Source: Comamonadaceae bacterium
GTDB taxonomy: Bacteria > Pseudomonadota > Gammaproteobacteria > Burkholderiales > Burkholderiaceae_C
Reading direction: 5' to 3'
DNA length: 32,075 bases
Assembly: GCA_947448745.1 (NCBI GenBank)
Contig: CANFOQ010000031.1
Coordinates: 1-32,075, forward strand
Under the pieces are notes generated by a model. The model saw only the letters and a list, made by a program, of their open reading frames with translations, was not told where the DNA came from and did not search any database. Shown here one piece after another: positions 17,082 through 25,571 of the stretch (positions are counted from its first letter, which is position 1; each line of letters begins with the position of its first letter). The translations under genes were made by a program, and so were the position numbers.

Positions 17082-18215
17082 ATGTTCAGTTGTTTCCACC
17101 TGCCCCGCATGCATCGATCCATGTCATTGATCCGTTGGCTCAGCGCCGTGACGCTGGGTTGTGGCCTGAGCCTGGGTGCCCACGCCGAGGGGCAACTGAA
17201 CATGTACAACTGGTCGGACTACATCAGCGAAAACACCGTGCCCAATTTTGAAAAAGAGTTTGGCGTGAAGATGCGCTATGACGTCTTTGATTCGAATGAA
17301 GTCCTGCATGCCAAATTGGTGGCTGGCAAAACGGGTTACGACATCGTCGTGCCCTCCTCCAACTGGGCAGCCATGCAAGCGCGTGGCGGATTGCTGACCA
17401 AAATAGACAAAAGCAAGATCCCCAATTACAAAAACTTGGACCCCCAGGTCATGGAACAACTGGCCAAGCTCGATCCCGGCAACCAATACCTGATCCCATG
17501 GTTTTGGGGCTACACCACGGTCGGTATCAACGTTGAAAAAGTGAAAAAAGCATTGGGCGACCTGCCCATGCCCGATGATCCTTGGGCCTTGGTGTTTGAC
17601 CCGCAATACGCCTCGCGCGTGAAGTCATGCGGTGTCTCATTCTTGGACTCCGGCGCCGACATCATGGAAGCCATGTTTGTGTATTTGGGCATTCCCGTGG
17701 CAACCAACAACACCGCCGATTTCCAACGCGCTTGGACCGAGTTGCAAAAAATCCGCGGCAATGTCACCTTGTTCTCTTCCTCTGGCTACATCAATGACCT
17801 GGCCGGTGGCTCCTTGTGTGTGTCACTGGGTTGGTCCAGCGACATGAACATTTCACGGGCGCGTGCCGCTGAAGCGAAAAACGGCAACCACATCCAAGTG
17901 TTGGTGCCGAAAAAAGGCGCGGTGCTGTTCTACGACACGGTGGTGATTCCCAACGACGCGGCCAATGTTGAAAACGCCTACAAGTTCATCAACTACCGCT
18001 TGCGCCCGGATGTGGCTGCGGGTGACAGCAACAAAGTGCAATACCCCAGCGTGGTGACCGAGAGTGAAAAACTCATCAAACCCGAGATCGTCAACAACAA
18101 AACGATTTACCTCAGCAAAGAAGACGCTGCCCGCATGATCGCGCCGCGCATGTACAACAACGATCAGCGGCGCATCGTCACACGCAGTTACACCAACTTC
18201 AAAACCGGCAGATAA
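17082..18215 (+). CDS. potF: putrescine ABC transporter periplasmic binding protein
   Basis: The 377-residue protein captures polyamine in the periplasm for PotGHI. A signal peptide is visible: basic start, hydrophobic core (about 17-32) and a cleavage site after AHA at 35. The mature protein begins EGQLNMYNWSDYI, where Ser45-Asp46 match the Ser38-Asp39 pair that contacts putrescine in E. coli PotF. NFEKEFGVKMRYDVFDSNEVL, CGVSFLD and a LGWSSD block (the conserved ligand-stacking Trp and Asp) also follow PotF. The acidic and aromatic pocket residues are thus present, supporting putrescine over spermidine. The start is ATG 17082, after AGGAG at 17071-17075. The frame opens at 17034, but that ATG has no ribosome-binding site. 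Gaps are 52 bases upstream and 30 downstream. Confidence 0.94.
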   Translation: MFSCFHLPRMHRSMSLIRWLSAVTLGCGLSLGAHAEGQLNMYNWSDYISENTVPNFEKEFGVKMRYDVFDSNEVLHAKLVAGKTGYDIVVPSSNWAAMQARGGLLTKIDKSKIPNYKNLDPQVMEQLAKLDPGNQYLIPWFWGYTTVGINVEKVKKALGDLPMPDDPWALVFDPQYASRVKSCGVSFLDSGADIMEAMFVYLGIPVATNNTADFQRAWTELQKIRGNVTLFSSSGYINDLAGGSLCVSLGWSSDMNISRARAAEAKNGNHIQVLVPKKGAVLFYDTVVIPNDAANVENAYKFINYRLRPDVAAGDSNKVQYPSVVTESEKLIKPEIVNNKTIYLSKEDAARMIAPRMYNNDQRRIVTRSYTNFKTGR

Positions 18216-18245
18216 ACAGGGTTACGCGCCACAAGGACACTTCAC

Positions 18246-19373
18246 ATGACACCCACCCAACCTGCCGATGCGTTTTTGCGCGTTGTTCAACTGTCCAAAC
18301 ACTTCGACGATGTCAAGGCGGTCGATCAGGTGAATTTGGATATTCAGCAAGGCGAAATCTTTGCGTTGTTGGGCGGGTCGGGCTGTGGCAAGTCCACCTT
18401 GCTGCGCATGTTGGCGGGGTTTGAAAGCCCCACCAGCGGCCAAATTCATTTGGCGGGGCAATCGATTGGTGACATGCCCCCGTTTGAACGACCCATCAAC
18501 ATGATGTTCCAGTCGTATGCACTTTTTCCCCACATGACGGTGGCGCAAAACATCGCCTTTGGTTTGGAATGCGATGGTTTGCCAACCGCCGATATTGATG
18601 CGCGGGTGCAAGAAATGCTGGGCTTGGTGCAGCTCAAACCCTATGCCAAACGCAAACCGCATCAACTCTCTGGCGGGCAGCAGCAACGCGTGGCACTGGC
18701 CCGCAGTTTGGCCAAACGGCCACGCTTGCTGTTGCTTGACGAACCGCTGGGGGCTTTGGATAAAAAACTGCGCGAAGAAACCCAAATCGAATTGGTCAAT
18801 ATTTTGAAAAAAGTCGGCGTCACCTGCGTCATGGTGACCCATGATCAAGAAGAAGCCATGGCCATGGCCGACCGCATCGCCATCATGCGCGATGGCCGCA
18901 TCTTGCAACTGGGTGCACCGATGGACATCTACGAAACCCCCAGCTCGCGCTATGTCGCTGATTTCATTGGCAATGTGAATATGTTCACAGGCAAGGTGGT
19001 GGAGGACGAACCTGACCACGTCATCATTCAAACGCCGCAATGCAGCCACTACGTCAGCCATGGCATCACGGGCACCTCCGACATGGAAGTGGCGGTGGCC
19101 CTGCGGCCCGAAAAAATTTGCCTGAGTCCCAGCGAACCGACACTGGAAGAGCGTGAACTCGCGGCAGAAATGGGCTACAACCAGGTCCAAGGCCGCATCA
19201 CCGGCATGGGTTATTTTGGAAGCTTCACCACCTACCATGTGCACATCGACGATCGCACCACCCTCAAAGCCACCTTGGCCAATGCCGCCCGACATGAAGA
19301 CCGTCGCTTGGCTGTGGGCGACACGGTATGGGCGTGGTGGGATGGCAGCGACGTGGTGGTGTTGACGCACTGA
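18246..19373 (+). CDS. potG: putrescine ABC transporter ATP-binding protein
   Basis: PotG powers putrescine import at the cytoplasmic face of PotHI. The 375-residue product has all ABC motifs: Walker A GGSGCGKST at 43-51, the Q-loop at MFQSYALFPHMTV (near 87-99), the signature LSGGQQQR at 141-148, Walker B LLLLDEP with Glu166, and the H-loop His199 in VMVTHDQEE. A C-terminal TOBE-type domain (about 240-375, including ALRPEKICLS and GRITGMGYFGSFTTYHV) is typical of the polyamine/Fe/sulfate subfamily. It follows potF by 30 bases and precedes potH by 14. The intact catalytic residues and order support a functional PotFGHI importer. Confidence 0.95.
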   Translation: MTPTQPADAFLRVVQLSKHFDDVKAVDQVNLDIQQGEIFALLGGSGCGKSTLLRMLAGFESPTSGQIHLAGQSIGDMPPFERPINMMFQSYALFPHMTVAQNIAFGLECDGLPTADIDARVQEMLGLVQLKPYAKRKPHQLSGGQQQRVALARSLAKRPRLLLLDEPLGALDKKLREETQIELVNILKKVGVTCVMVTHDQEEAMAMADRIAIMRDGRILQLGAPMDIYETPSSRYVADFIGNVNMFTGKVVEDEPDHVIIQTPQCSHYVSHGITGTSDMEVAVALRPEKICLSPSEPTLEERELAAEMGYNQVQGRITGMGYFGSFTTYHVHIDDRTTLKATLANAARHEDRRLAVGDTVWAWWDGSDVVVLTH

Positions 19374-19387
19374 CAGGCAGACAACCC

Positions 19388-20320
19388 ATGGCCCACTCAA
19401 CCCCTTCGAACCCAGCCCATGGCCATGCGCGCCCCAAGCCTTGGGGACGCTGGTTTCTGATCGGCACGCCCTACCTGTGGCTGTTTCTGTTTTTCCTGCT
19501 GCCTTGCCTGATTGTGTTCAAAATCAGCATGTCCGAATTGGAAGACACGGGCATCGGCTTCATCGACATGGTCAGCGTGCAAGAAGGCGTCTTGCAACTG
19601 CGCTTGAAGTTCTCCAACTACCTGTTCTTGCTCAGCGATTCGCTCTACCTGCTCACCTATTTGTCGTCCATCGGTTACGCCCTGATGACCACCCTGATTT
19701 GCTTGTTGCTGGGTTATCCCTTCGCCTATTTTTTAGCGCGTTCACCTGCCACCCTGCGTCCTGTCCTGATGATGTTGGTGATGCTGCCGTTTTGGACCTC
19801 GTTTTTGCTGCGAATCTATGCCTGGGCCGGTTTGTTGGACAACAACGGCCTCATCAACCAATTGTTGATGGCCACCGGCATCATCTCTGAGCCTCTGTTG
19901 ATGATGCACACGCCGTTTTCATTGCAAATTGGCATGGTCTATGTTTACCTGCCCTTCATGGTGTTGCCCCTCTACGCCAACCTGGTGAAGATGGACTTGC
20001 GCTTGCTGGAAGCGGCGGCCGATTTGGGTGCCAAGCCTTGGACGATTTTTCGCCGCATCACCATCCCCTTGTCCTACAACGGCATCTTGGCCGGTGCCAT
20101 GTTGGTGTTCATTCCCTGTGTGGGCGAGTACGTCATCCCTGCCATGCTGGGTGGCGCCGATACCTTGAACATTGGCCGGGTGCTGTGGGATGAATTCTTC
20201 AACAACAACGACTGGGCCATGGCCTCGTCGGTGACCATCGTCATGATGCTGCTGATTCTGGGCCCCATGACCTGGTTCAACCGCGTTCAAGCGGCCGAGA
20301 GCGCAGGAGCAGGCCGATGA
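19388..20320 (+). CDS. potH: putrescine ABC transporter permease PotH
   Basis: One of two permease subunits forming the membrane channel. The 310-residue protein has a hydrophilic, Pro-rich N-terminus (about 1-22), a first membrane helix (about 23-45), a periplasmic loop and roughly five more helices. The cytoplasmic EAA loop that docks PotG reads LLEAAADLGAKPWTIFRRITIP from about residue 206. The start ATG 19388 is chosen because the frame upstream lies inside potG. The stop overlaps the potI start as ATGA at 20317-20320, indicating coupled translation and equal subunit production. Confidence 0.94.
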   Translation: MAHSTPSNPAHGHARPKPWGRWFLIGTPYLWLFLFFLLPCLIVFKISMSELEDTGIGFIDMVSVQEGVLQLRLKFSNYLFLLSDSLYLLTYLSSIGYALMTTLICLLLGYPFAYFLARSPATLRPVLMMLVMLPFWTSFLLRIYAWAGLLDNNGLINQLLMATGIISEPLLMMHTPFSLQIGMVYVYLPFMVLPLYANLVKMDLRLLEAAADLGAKPWTIFRRITIPLSYNGILAGAMLVFIPCVGEYVIPAMLGGADTLNIGRVLWDEFFNNNDWAMASSVTIVMMLLILGPMTWFNRVQAAESAGAGR

Positions 20321-21177
20321 CACCCAGCAAACTCGGTCAACGCCTGAGCATCGGATGGATGCTGGCGATTTATGCCTTTTTGTACCTGCCCATTGCCAGC
20401 CTGATCGCCTATTCCTTCAACGATTCCAAAATGGTCACCTTGTGGGGCGGTTTCACCTTCCGTTGGTATGGGGAACTTTGGCACGACCGCGACATCATGG
20501 AGGCGTTCAAGTTGTCGCTGGAGATCGCCCTGATCAGCGCCAGTTTGTCGGTGGTCTTGGGCACCTTGGCAGCGCTGAGTTTGGTGCGCTACCCCGGCTT
20601 TCGAGGCCGTGCCTTGTTTTCCTCCATGGTCAATGCACCGTTGGTCATGCCCGACGTGATCGTCGGACTGTCTTTGTTGCTGCTGCTGGTGGCGATTCAA
20701 AAAACCTTTGGTTTTCCAGAGCGCGGCATGATGACGATAGTTTTGGGCCACACCTTGCTGGGCATGGCCTACGCCACCGTGGTGGTGCGCTCGCGTTTGC
20801 TGGAGATGGACAAATCTTTGGAAGAAGCTGCCCTGGATTTGGGTGCCAAGCCCTTTCAGGTGTTTCGCCGCATCACCTTGCCCATCATCACCCAGGCGCT
20901 GTTGTCCGCTTGGCTGCTGACGTTCACGGTGTCGCTCGATGATGTGGTCATCACCGCTTTCCTCTCTGGTCCAGGCAGCAACACCTTGCCGATTGTGATT
21001 TTTTCGCGTGCCAAGCTGGGATTGAACCCCATGGTCAACGTGGTGGCCACGCTCACCGTGGTGGTGGTCGGCACGGCCCTCTTGTTGGGCAGCTGGTGGA
21101 TGGCACAGCAAGAAAGAAAACGTGCACGCGAAATGTCCTTGAGCTGGCAGCAGGCCTCTCAAATCGAATCCCATTGA
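20317..21177 (+). CDS. potI: putrescine ABC transporter permease PotI
   Basis: Second permease subunit of the putrescine importer, 286 residues with about six membrane helices. The first helix is about 11-33. The conserved YSFNDSKMVTLWGGFTFRWYGEL follows, resembling E. coli PotI. The EAA loop SLEEAALDLGAKPFQVFRRITLP begins near residue 167. It overlaps potH by four bases and is followed 30 bases later by the outer-membrane protein gene. The PotH/PotI assignment rests on gene order and on the PotI-like N-terminal block. Confidence 0.94.
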   Translation: MTPSKLGQRLSIGWMLAIYAFLYLPIASLIAYSFNDSKMVTLWGGFTFRWYGELWHDRDIMEAFKLSLEIALISASLSVVLGTLAALSLVRYPGFRGRALFSSMVNAPLVMPDVIVGLSLLLLLVAIQKTFGFPERGMMTIVLGHTLLGMAYATVVVRSRLLEMDKSLEEAALDLGAKPFQVFRRITLPIITQALLSAWLLTFTVSLDDVVITAFLSGPGSNTLPIVIFSRAKLGLNPMVNVVATLTVVVVGTALLLGSWWMAQQERKRAREMSLSWQQASQIESH

Positions 21178-21207
21178 ACTTTCACCCCTTCAACACAGGA
21201 GCAACTC

Positions 21208-22581
21208 ATGAAATCACTGCAAAAAACACCTTTGGCCCTGGCGGTGCTGGCCTTGACTGGAATGGGCTTGCATGGCTCGGCTCTGGCCCAAAGCAATGCC
21301 GAATTGCTCAACGAGTTGCAAAACCTCAAAGCACGGGTGCAGCAGCTTGAGACCCAGTTGAAAGCCCCGCAAGCCCCTGCATCGGCTGGTGCGGTCGACC
21401 CCGATGAATTCAACCGGATCCGCACCAAGGTGGAAGCCCAAGAAGACGCCGCTGAATCCATGGGCTTCAAAGGCTTGCGCATCAGCGGCATGATCGATCC
21501 GACGTTTGTCTACAGCCAACGACAAAACACAGCCGGCTTTGTGTTCTTGAATAACTTTGATGGTGCGGAAAAATCAGGTCCTGGCGACAGTTTTGCCTTT
21601 GACAACTCCTACTTTGGTCAAGCCATGTTGGACTTTCAAAAAGAAACCGAGTCGGGCCAAAAATGGCGGCTGACTTTGGCCCCTCACAAATCGGCCAGTT
21701 CAGGCACCAATGTTGGTTCCATCGTGCACGAGGCTTCGGTGTCCATTCCTGTGGACGGCGCCAGCACCCGGGTGATTGCTGGCCAACTGCCCGATTGGTC
21801 AGGCTATGAGTACATCTGGTCCAACCAGCAGCCTTTGATCAGCCACAACCTGCTGTTTGATTTCACCATCCCGAGTTTTTACAGCGGTGCTGGTATGGAG
21901 TTCATCCGAGGCAAATGGGACACCAAATTTTTGGTTGGCAATATCAATGAAGCACGCCGAGCGTCCGGCCAGAAAAAACCAGGTGTGACCTACCGGACCG
22001 ACTATGCCAACAGCGAGTTCAGTGGCTTTGGCTTTGCCGGCACCAACACCTTTGAAACCGATCAAAAAGTCAATTTGTTTGAAGTGGATGGTTACTACAC
22101 CCGTGGTGACCTGACCATGCAAGGCCAAATTGGCACCGGCACGGCCGAAGGTTTGGCCAGCAATGGTGGCAAAGCCAGTTGGTCGGGTGTGTCAGGCTTG
22201 CTGGGCTATAAGCTCACCAACCGCTTGCAACTCACCGGACGGGCCGACTACATTGCCAACAGTACCAATGGTGGTGGTGTTTATGGCACGGCATTTGATG
22301 CAATTGATGGCCCCACAACAGACTCCCGCAATGGATTTGGCCCCTCCCAAGCAGTTGATGCGGATCCAAATAAAGGAGTGAACCGCTACGCCCTGACTGT
22401 GGGCTTGAACTACCTGATCAGCGCCAACCACACCCCTGGCAGCGGTTTGTGGAACACCGGCACCTGGTTCAAAACAGAGTTGCGCTACGACACCGCCGAT
22501 GGCAAGGTTTTCCTAGCTCCTGATGGCAGCTACAAAAAGGACAACTTGATGTTCAGCACCTCGCTGGTCTTCGCTTTCTGA
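21208..22581 (+). CDS. predicted outer-membrane beta-barrel protein (porin-like, DUF3138-like)
   Basis: The 457-residue protein has a signal peptide (about 1-27, cleavage after ALA). A short periplasmic coiled coil follows (AELLNELQNLKARVQQLETQL, about 31-51), then a Pro/Ala linker. The rest, from about residue 90, is a barrel-like domain rich in Gly, Asn and alternating aromatic strands. It ends in phenylalanine (SLVFAF), the C-terminal signal for barrel insertion. I believe it fits the DUF3138 group of Burkholderiales, but this is recall, not a search. The AGGAG ribosome-binding site lies about 8 bases before ATG 21208. It sits between potI and puuC on one strand, with only 4 bases to puuC. 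I infer a channel for polyamine entry; other small-solute roles are possible. Confidence 0.75.
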   Translation: MKSLQKTPLALAVLALTGMGLHGSALAQSNAELLNELQNLKARVQQLETQLKAPQAPASAGAVDPDEFNRIRTKVEAQEDAAESMGFKGLRISGMIDPTFVYSQRQNTAGFVFLNNFDGAEKSGPGDSFAFDNSYFGQAMLDFQKETESGQKWRLTLAPHKSASSGTNVGSIVHEASVSIPVDGASTRVIAGQLPDWSGYEYIWSNQQPLISHNLLFDFTIPSFYSGAGMEFIRGKWDTKFLVGNINEARRASGQKKPGVTYRTDYANSEFSGFGFAGTNTFETDQKVNLFEVDGYYTRGDLTMQGQIGTGTAEGLASNGGKASWSGVSGLLGYKLTNRLQLTGRADYIANSTNGGGVYGTAFDAIDGPTTDSRNGFGPSQAVDADPNKGVNRYALTVGLNYLISANHTPGSGLWNTGTWFKTELRYDTADGKVFLAPDGSYKKDNLMFSTSLVFAF

Positions 22582-22585
22582 TGCC

Positions 22586-24070
22586 ATGAGCCAAGCCGCC
22601 ACTGCCTTGCCCCCTTTCGATGGTCGTGCCTTCATCAACGGCCAGCGTTGCTGGGCACAAGCAGGTGCGCGGTTTGACAACATCTCGCCAGTGCATGGCC
22701 AAGTGCTGTGCGAGGTGGCGCGTGGTGATGGCGCCGACATCGATCTGGCGGTGCAAGCAGCCAGACGCGCCTTTACAGACAAGCGCTGGTGTGGCTTGGC
22801 CCCTGCTGCACGCAAACGGGTGCTGATTCGATGGGCCGATCTCGTTTTGGCGCATGCGCCAGAGTTGGCGCTGCTGGAAACCTTGGACATGGGCAAGCCC
22901 ATTCAATACGCCACCCAAGTGGATGTCAACAGCACCGCCAATTGCATCCGTTGGTATGGCGAAGCGATCGACAAGGTTTACGATGAAATCGCTCCCACCC
23001 CAGCGCATGCACTGGCCTTGATCACCCGCGAACCCATGGGTGTGGTGGGCGTGATCGTGCCTTGGAATTACCCCATGATCATGGCGGCTTGGAAGATCGC
23101 TCCCGCCTTGGCCTGCGGCAACGCGGTGGTGCTCAAGCCCAGCGAAAAATCCCCGCTCACCGCCTTGCGTTTGGCCGAGTTGGCGATGGAAGCGGGCTTG
23201 CCAGCCGGTGTGTTGAACGTGGTGCCCGGTTTTGGGACCGAAGCAGGCACACCCTTGGCGCTGCACATGGACGTCGACTGCATTGGCTTCACCGGCTCCA
23301 CCCGTGTCGGCAAACAGATCCACGTCATGGCCGGCCAAAGCAATTTAAAACGCGCTTGGACCGAGCTGGGTGGCAAGTCCCCCTTCATCGTGATGGACGA
23401 CTGTCCCGACTTGGAACGTGCCGTGCAAACCGCTGTCGGCAGCATTTTTTTCAACCAAGGTGAAAGCTGCAATGCGCCTTCACGCTTGCTGCTTCACCAC
23501 CACATCAAGGACGCGTTTGTTGAGCGTGCCTTGCAATTGCTGCCCCAGTACCAACCGGCCGACCCACTGCACCCCGAGACTGTGATGGGGGCGATCGTTG
23601 ACCGCAGCCAACTCGATACCGTGTTGGGCTACATCGAGAAGGGTCGCCAAGAGGGAGCGACTTTGCTGGCTGGTGGGCAAGTGGCGCGTGTGGACAGCGG
23701 TGGTTTTTATGTGCAACCGGCCATCTTTGATGGTGTGGGTCCCCACATGGCGATTGCCCGGGAAGAGATTTTTGGACCCGTGCTCAGCGTGATGGCCTTC
23801 AATGATGTGCAAGAGGCGGTGCATTTGGCCAACGACCATGTCTACGGCTTGCAAGCCTCCATTTGGACCCGGGACATCAACTGTGCCCATGGTGTGGCCC
23901 GAGCCTTGCGGGCGGGCACGGTGCATGTCAACCAATACGACGAGGATGACATCACGGTGCCCTTTGGCGGCTACAAGCAAAGCGGTGTGGGGCGCGATAA
24001 ATCTTTGCACGCCTTTGATAAATACACCGAACTCAAAACCACCTGGATTCGCATCGACAGCCCTGTTTGA
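22586..24070 (+). CDS. puuC: gamma-glutamyl-gamma-aminobutyraldehyde dehydrogenase (PuuC-like)
   Basis: PuuC oxidises gamma-glutamyl-gamma-aminobutyraldehyde to gamma-glutamyl-GABA with NAD(P)+. The 494-residue product is a standard aldehyde dehydrogenase. Asn161 lies in VPWNYPMIM, Lys184 in VVLKPSEKSP binds cofactor, and FTGSTRVGK near 235-243 is the Rossmann turn. Glu260 lies in TELGGKSP, and the catalytic Cys295 in FFNQGESCNAPSR. The C-terminal PFGGYKQSGVGRDKS is typical of the PuuC/betaine-aldehyde group. It starts 4 bases after the barrel-protein stop with a poor ribosome-binding site, so translation probably depends on coupling. As the last gene of the operon it could also process 4-aminobutanal from the SpuC-type enzyme. 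No clear terminator follows in the 42 bases before the convergent ffh stop. Confidence 0.9.
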   Translation: MSQAATALPPFDGRAFINGQRCWAQAGARFDNISPVHGQVLCEVARGDGADIDLAVQAARRAFTDKRWCGLAPAARKRVLIRWADLVLAHAPELALLETLDMGKPIQYATQVDVNSTANCIRWYGEAIDKVYDEIAPTPAHALALITREPMGVVGVIVPWNYPMIMAAWKIAPALACGNAVVLKPSEKSPLTALRLAELAMEAGLPAGVLNVVPGFGTEAGTPLALHMDVDCIGFTGSTRVGKQIHVMAGQSNLKRAWTELGGKSPFIVMDDCPDLERAVQTAVGSIFFNQGESCNAPSRLLLHHHIKDAFVERALQLLPQYQPADPLHPETVMGAIVDRSQLDTVLGYIEKGRQEGATLLAGGQVARVDSGGFYVQPAIFDGVGPHMAIAREEIFGPVLSVMAFNDVQEAVHLANDHVYGLQASIWTRDINCAHGVARALRAGTVHVNQYDEDDITVPFGGYKQSGVGRDKSLHAFDKYTELKTTWIRIDSPV

Positions 24071-24112
24071 GGCTACGGCAGCAATTGCAGAGAACCTTGA
24101 CGGATGCGCTGC

Positions 24113-25498
24113 TCAGCGAGGCATGCCCGGGAACCCGCCGCCCATGCCGGGGAAGCCCTTCATGCCGCCGAGTTTTTTCATCATCTTCATCAAACCGCCG
24201 CCGCGCATTTTTTTCATCATGTCTTGCATCTGCTCAAACTCTTTGAGCATGCGGTTGACCTCTTGAACTTGCACGCCCGCGCCTGCGGCAATGCGGCGTT
24301 TGCGGGTGGCCTTGATCAAGTCCGGCTTGGCCCGCTCGAGCGGCGTCATGCTGTGGATGATGCCCTGCTTTTTCATCATGTCTTTTTCAGCGCGGTTCAA
24401 GTCCACGTCTTTGGCCTTGGAGGCCAACTGCGAGGGCATCTTGTCCATCAGGCTGGACAAGCCACCCATTTGCTTCATCTGCTGAATTTGCGCCAAGAAA
24501 TCATTCAGATCAAAGCCATCGCCGCTTTTGAACTTGGCCGCCATTTTTTGCGCCGCGTCCATGTCCACATTGGCGGTGACTTGCTCCACCAAAGCCAGGA
24601 TGTCGCCCATGCCCAGAATGCGACCCGCATGGCGATCAGCGTCAAAAGCTTCCAAGCCGTCGATTTTTTCGCTGGTGCCCGCAAATTTGATGGGTGCACC
24701 GGTGACCTGTCGCACCGACAAAGCCGCACCACCGCGTGAATCACCGTCGGTTTTGGTGAGCACAATGCCTGTGAGTGGCAAGGCTTCTTTGAAGGCTTTG
24801 GCGGTGTTGATGGCGTCTTGGCCCAACATGGCGTCCACCACAAACAAGGTTTCCACCGGGTTCACCGCGGCGTGCAAAGCCTTGATTTCTTGCATCAGGG
24901 CTTCGTCAATGGCCAAGCGACCGGCGGTGTCGACCAACAGCACATCGATGTAATGTTTGCGGGCATAGTCCAACGCGGCCAACACAATGTCCACCGGTTT
25001 TTGACTGGGGTCGCTGGGGAACCACTCGGCACCTGCTTGGGCGGTCACTGACTTCAATTGCTCAATGGCCGCTGGACGGTACACGTCAGCCGAGACCGTC
25101 AGCACTTTTTTCTTGCGCTTGGTGATCAGGTGCTTGGCGAGTTTGGCCGTGGTGGTGGTCTTGCCCGCGCCTTGCAAACCCGCCATCAGGATGACGGCTG
25201 GCGGTTGGGCCGCCAGGTTGATGTCAGAGACGCCCTCGCCCATGGTTGCGGCCAACTCTTTTTGCACGATGCTGACCAACACCTGGCCGGGTGTGAGCGA
25301 ATTGATGACTTCTTGCCCCAAGGCTTTGTCTTTCACGCGGGCGATGAAATCGCGCACCACCGGCAAGGCCACATCGGCCTCCAGCAAGGCCATGCGCACT
25401 TCGCGCAGCATGTCGGCCACATTGGCTTCTGTGATGCGGGCCTGACCACTGATCTGTTTGACCAGCTTGGAAAGTTTGTCGCCGAGGGCTGTTGCCAT
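24113..25498 (-). CDS. ffh: signal recognition particle protein Ffh
   Basis: Ffh is the SRP54 GTPase. With 4.5S RNA it binds signal sequences of nascent membrane proteins and hands them to FtsY. The 461-residue product shows the N domain (about 1-90) and the G domain with G1 GLQGAGKTTTTAKLA near 107-121, DVYRPAAIEQLK, DTAGRL and TKTDGDSRGGAALS. The M domain (about 300-461) is methionine-rich and ends MKGFPGMGGGFPGMPR. The ATG at 25498 gives the standard MATALGDKLSKL start. It is divergent from the ccsA-like gene, 73 bases away, the same arrangement as ffh-ypjD in E. coli. Its stop converges on puuC. Confidence 0.97.
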   Translation of the reverse strand: MATALGDKLSKLVKQISGQARITEANVADMLREVRMALLEADVALPVVRDFIARVKDKALGQEVINSLTPGQVLVSIVQKELAATMGEGVSDINLAAQPPAVILMAGLQGAGKTTTTAKLAKHLITKRKKKVLTVSADVYRPAAIEQLKSVTAQAGAEWFPSDPSQKPVDIVLAALDYARKHYIDVLLVDTAGRLAIDEALMQEIKALHAAVNPVETLFVVDAMLGQDAINTAKAFKEALPLTGIVLTKTDGDSRGGAALSVRQVTGAPIKFAGTSEKIDGLEAFDADRHAGRILGMGDILALVEQVTANVDMDAAQKMAAKFKSGDGFDLNDFLAQIQQMKQMGGLSSLMDKMPSQLASKAKDVDLNRAEKDMMKKQGIIHSMTPLERAKPDLIKATRKRRIAAGAGVQVQEVNRMLKEFEQMQDMMKKMRGGGLMKMMKKLGGMKGFPGMGGGFPGMPR

Positions 25499-25571
25499 GG
25501 AGGTGCCTGCTTGGGAAGAGGGTTGTAGAGACGGTCAGCCTGCTGGGTGTGCAAGACGCTAAACTGACAGC

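Noticed and set aside
13629-17209. Long open frames on the minus strand opposite puuD, puuA and the aminotransferase (over 500 codons each)
   Set aside because: They mirror the codon pattern of the plus-strand genes, give low-complexity His/Gly/Val-rich products without recognisable motifs, and lack ribosome-binding sites. The plus-strand genes carry complete catalytic motifs.
24071-24112. Terminator between puuC and ffh
   Set aside because: The two genes converge here, but no GC stem with a U run could be found in the 42 bases. Termination may lie inside the opposing gene or depend on Rho.
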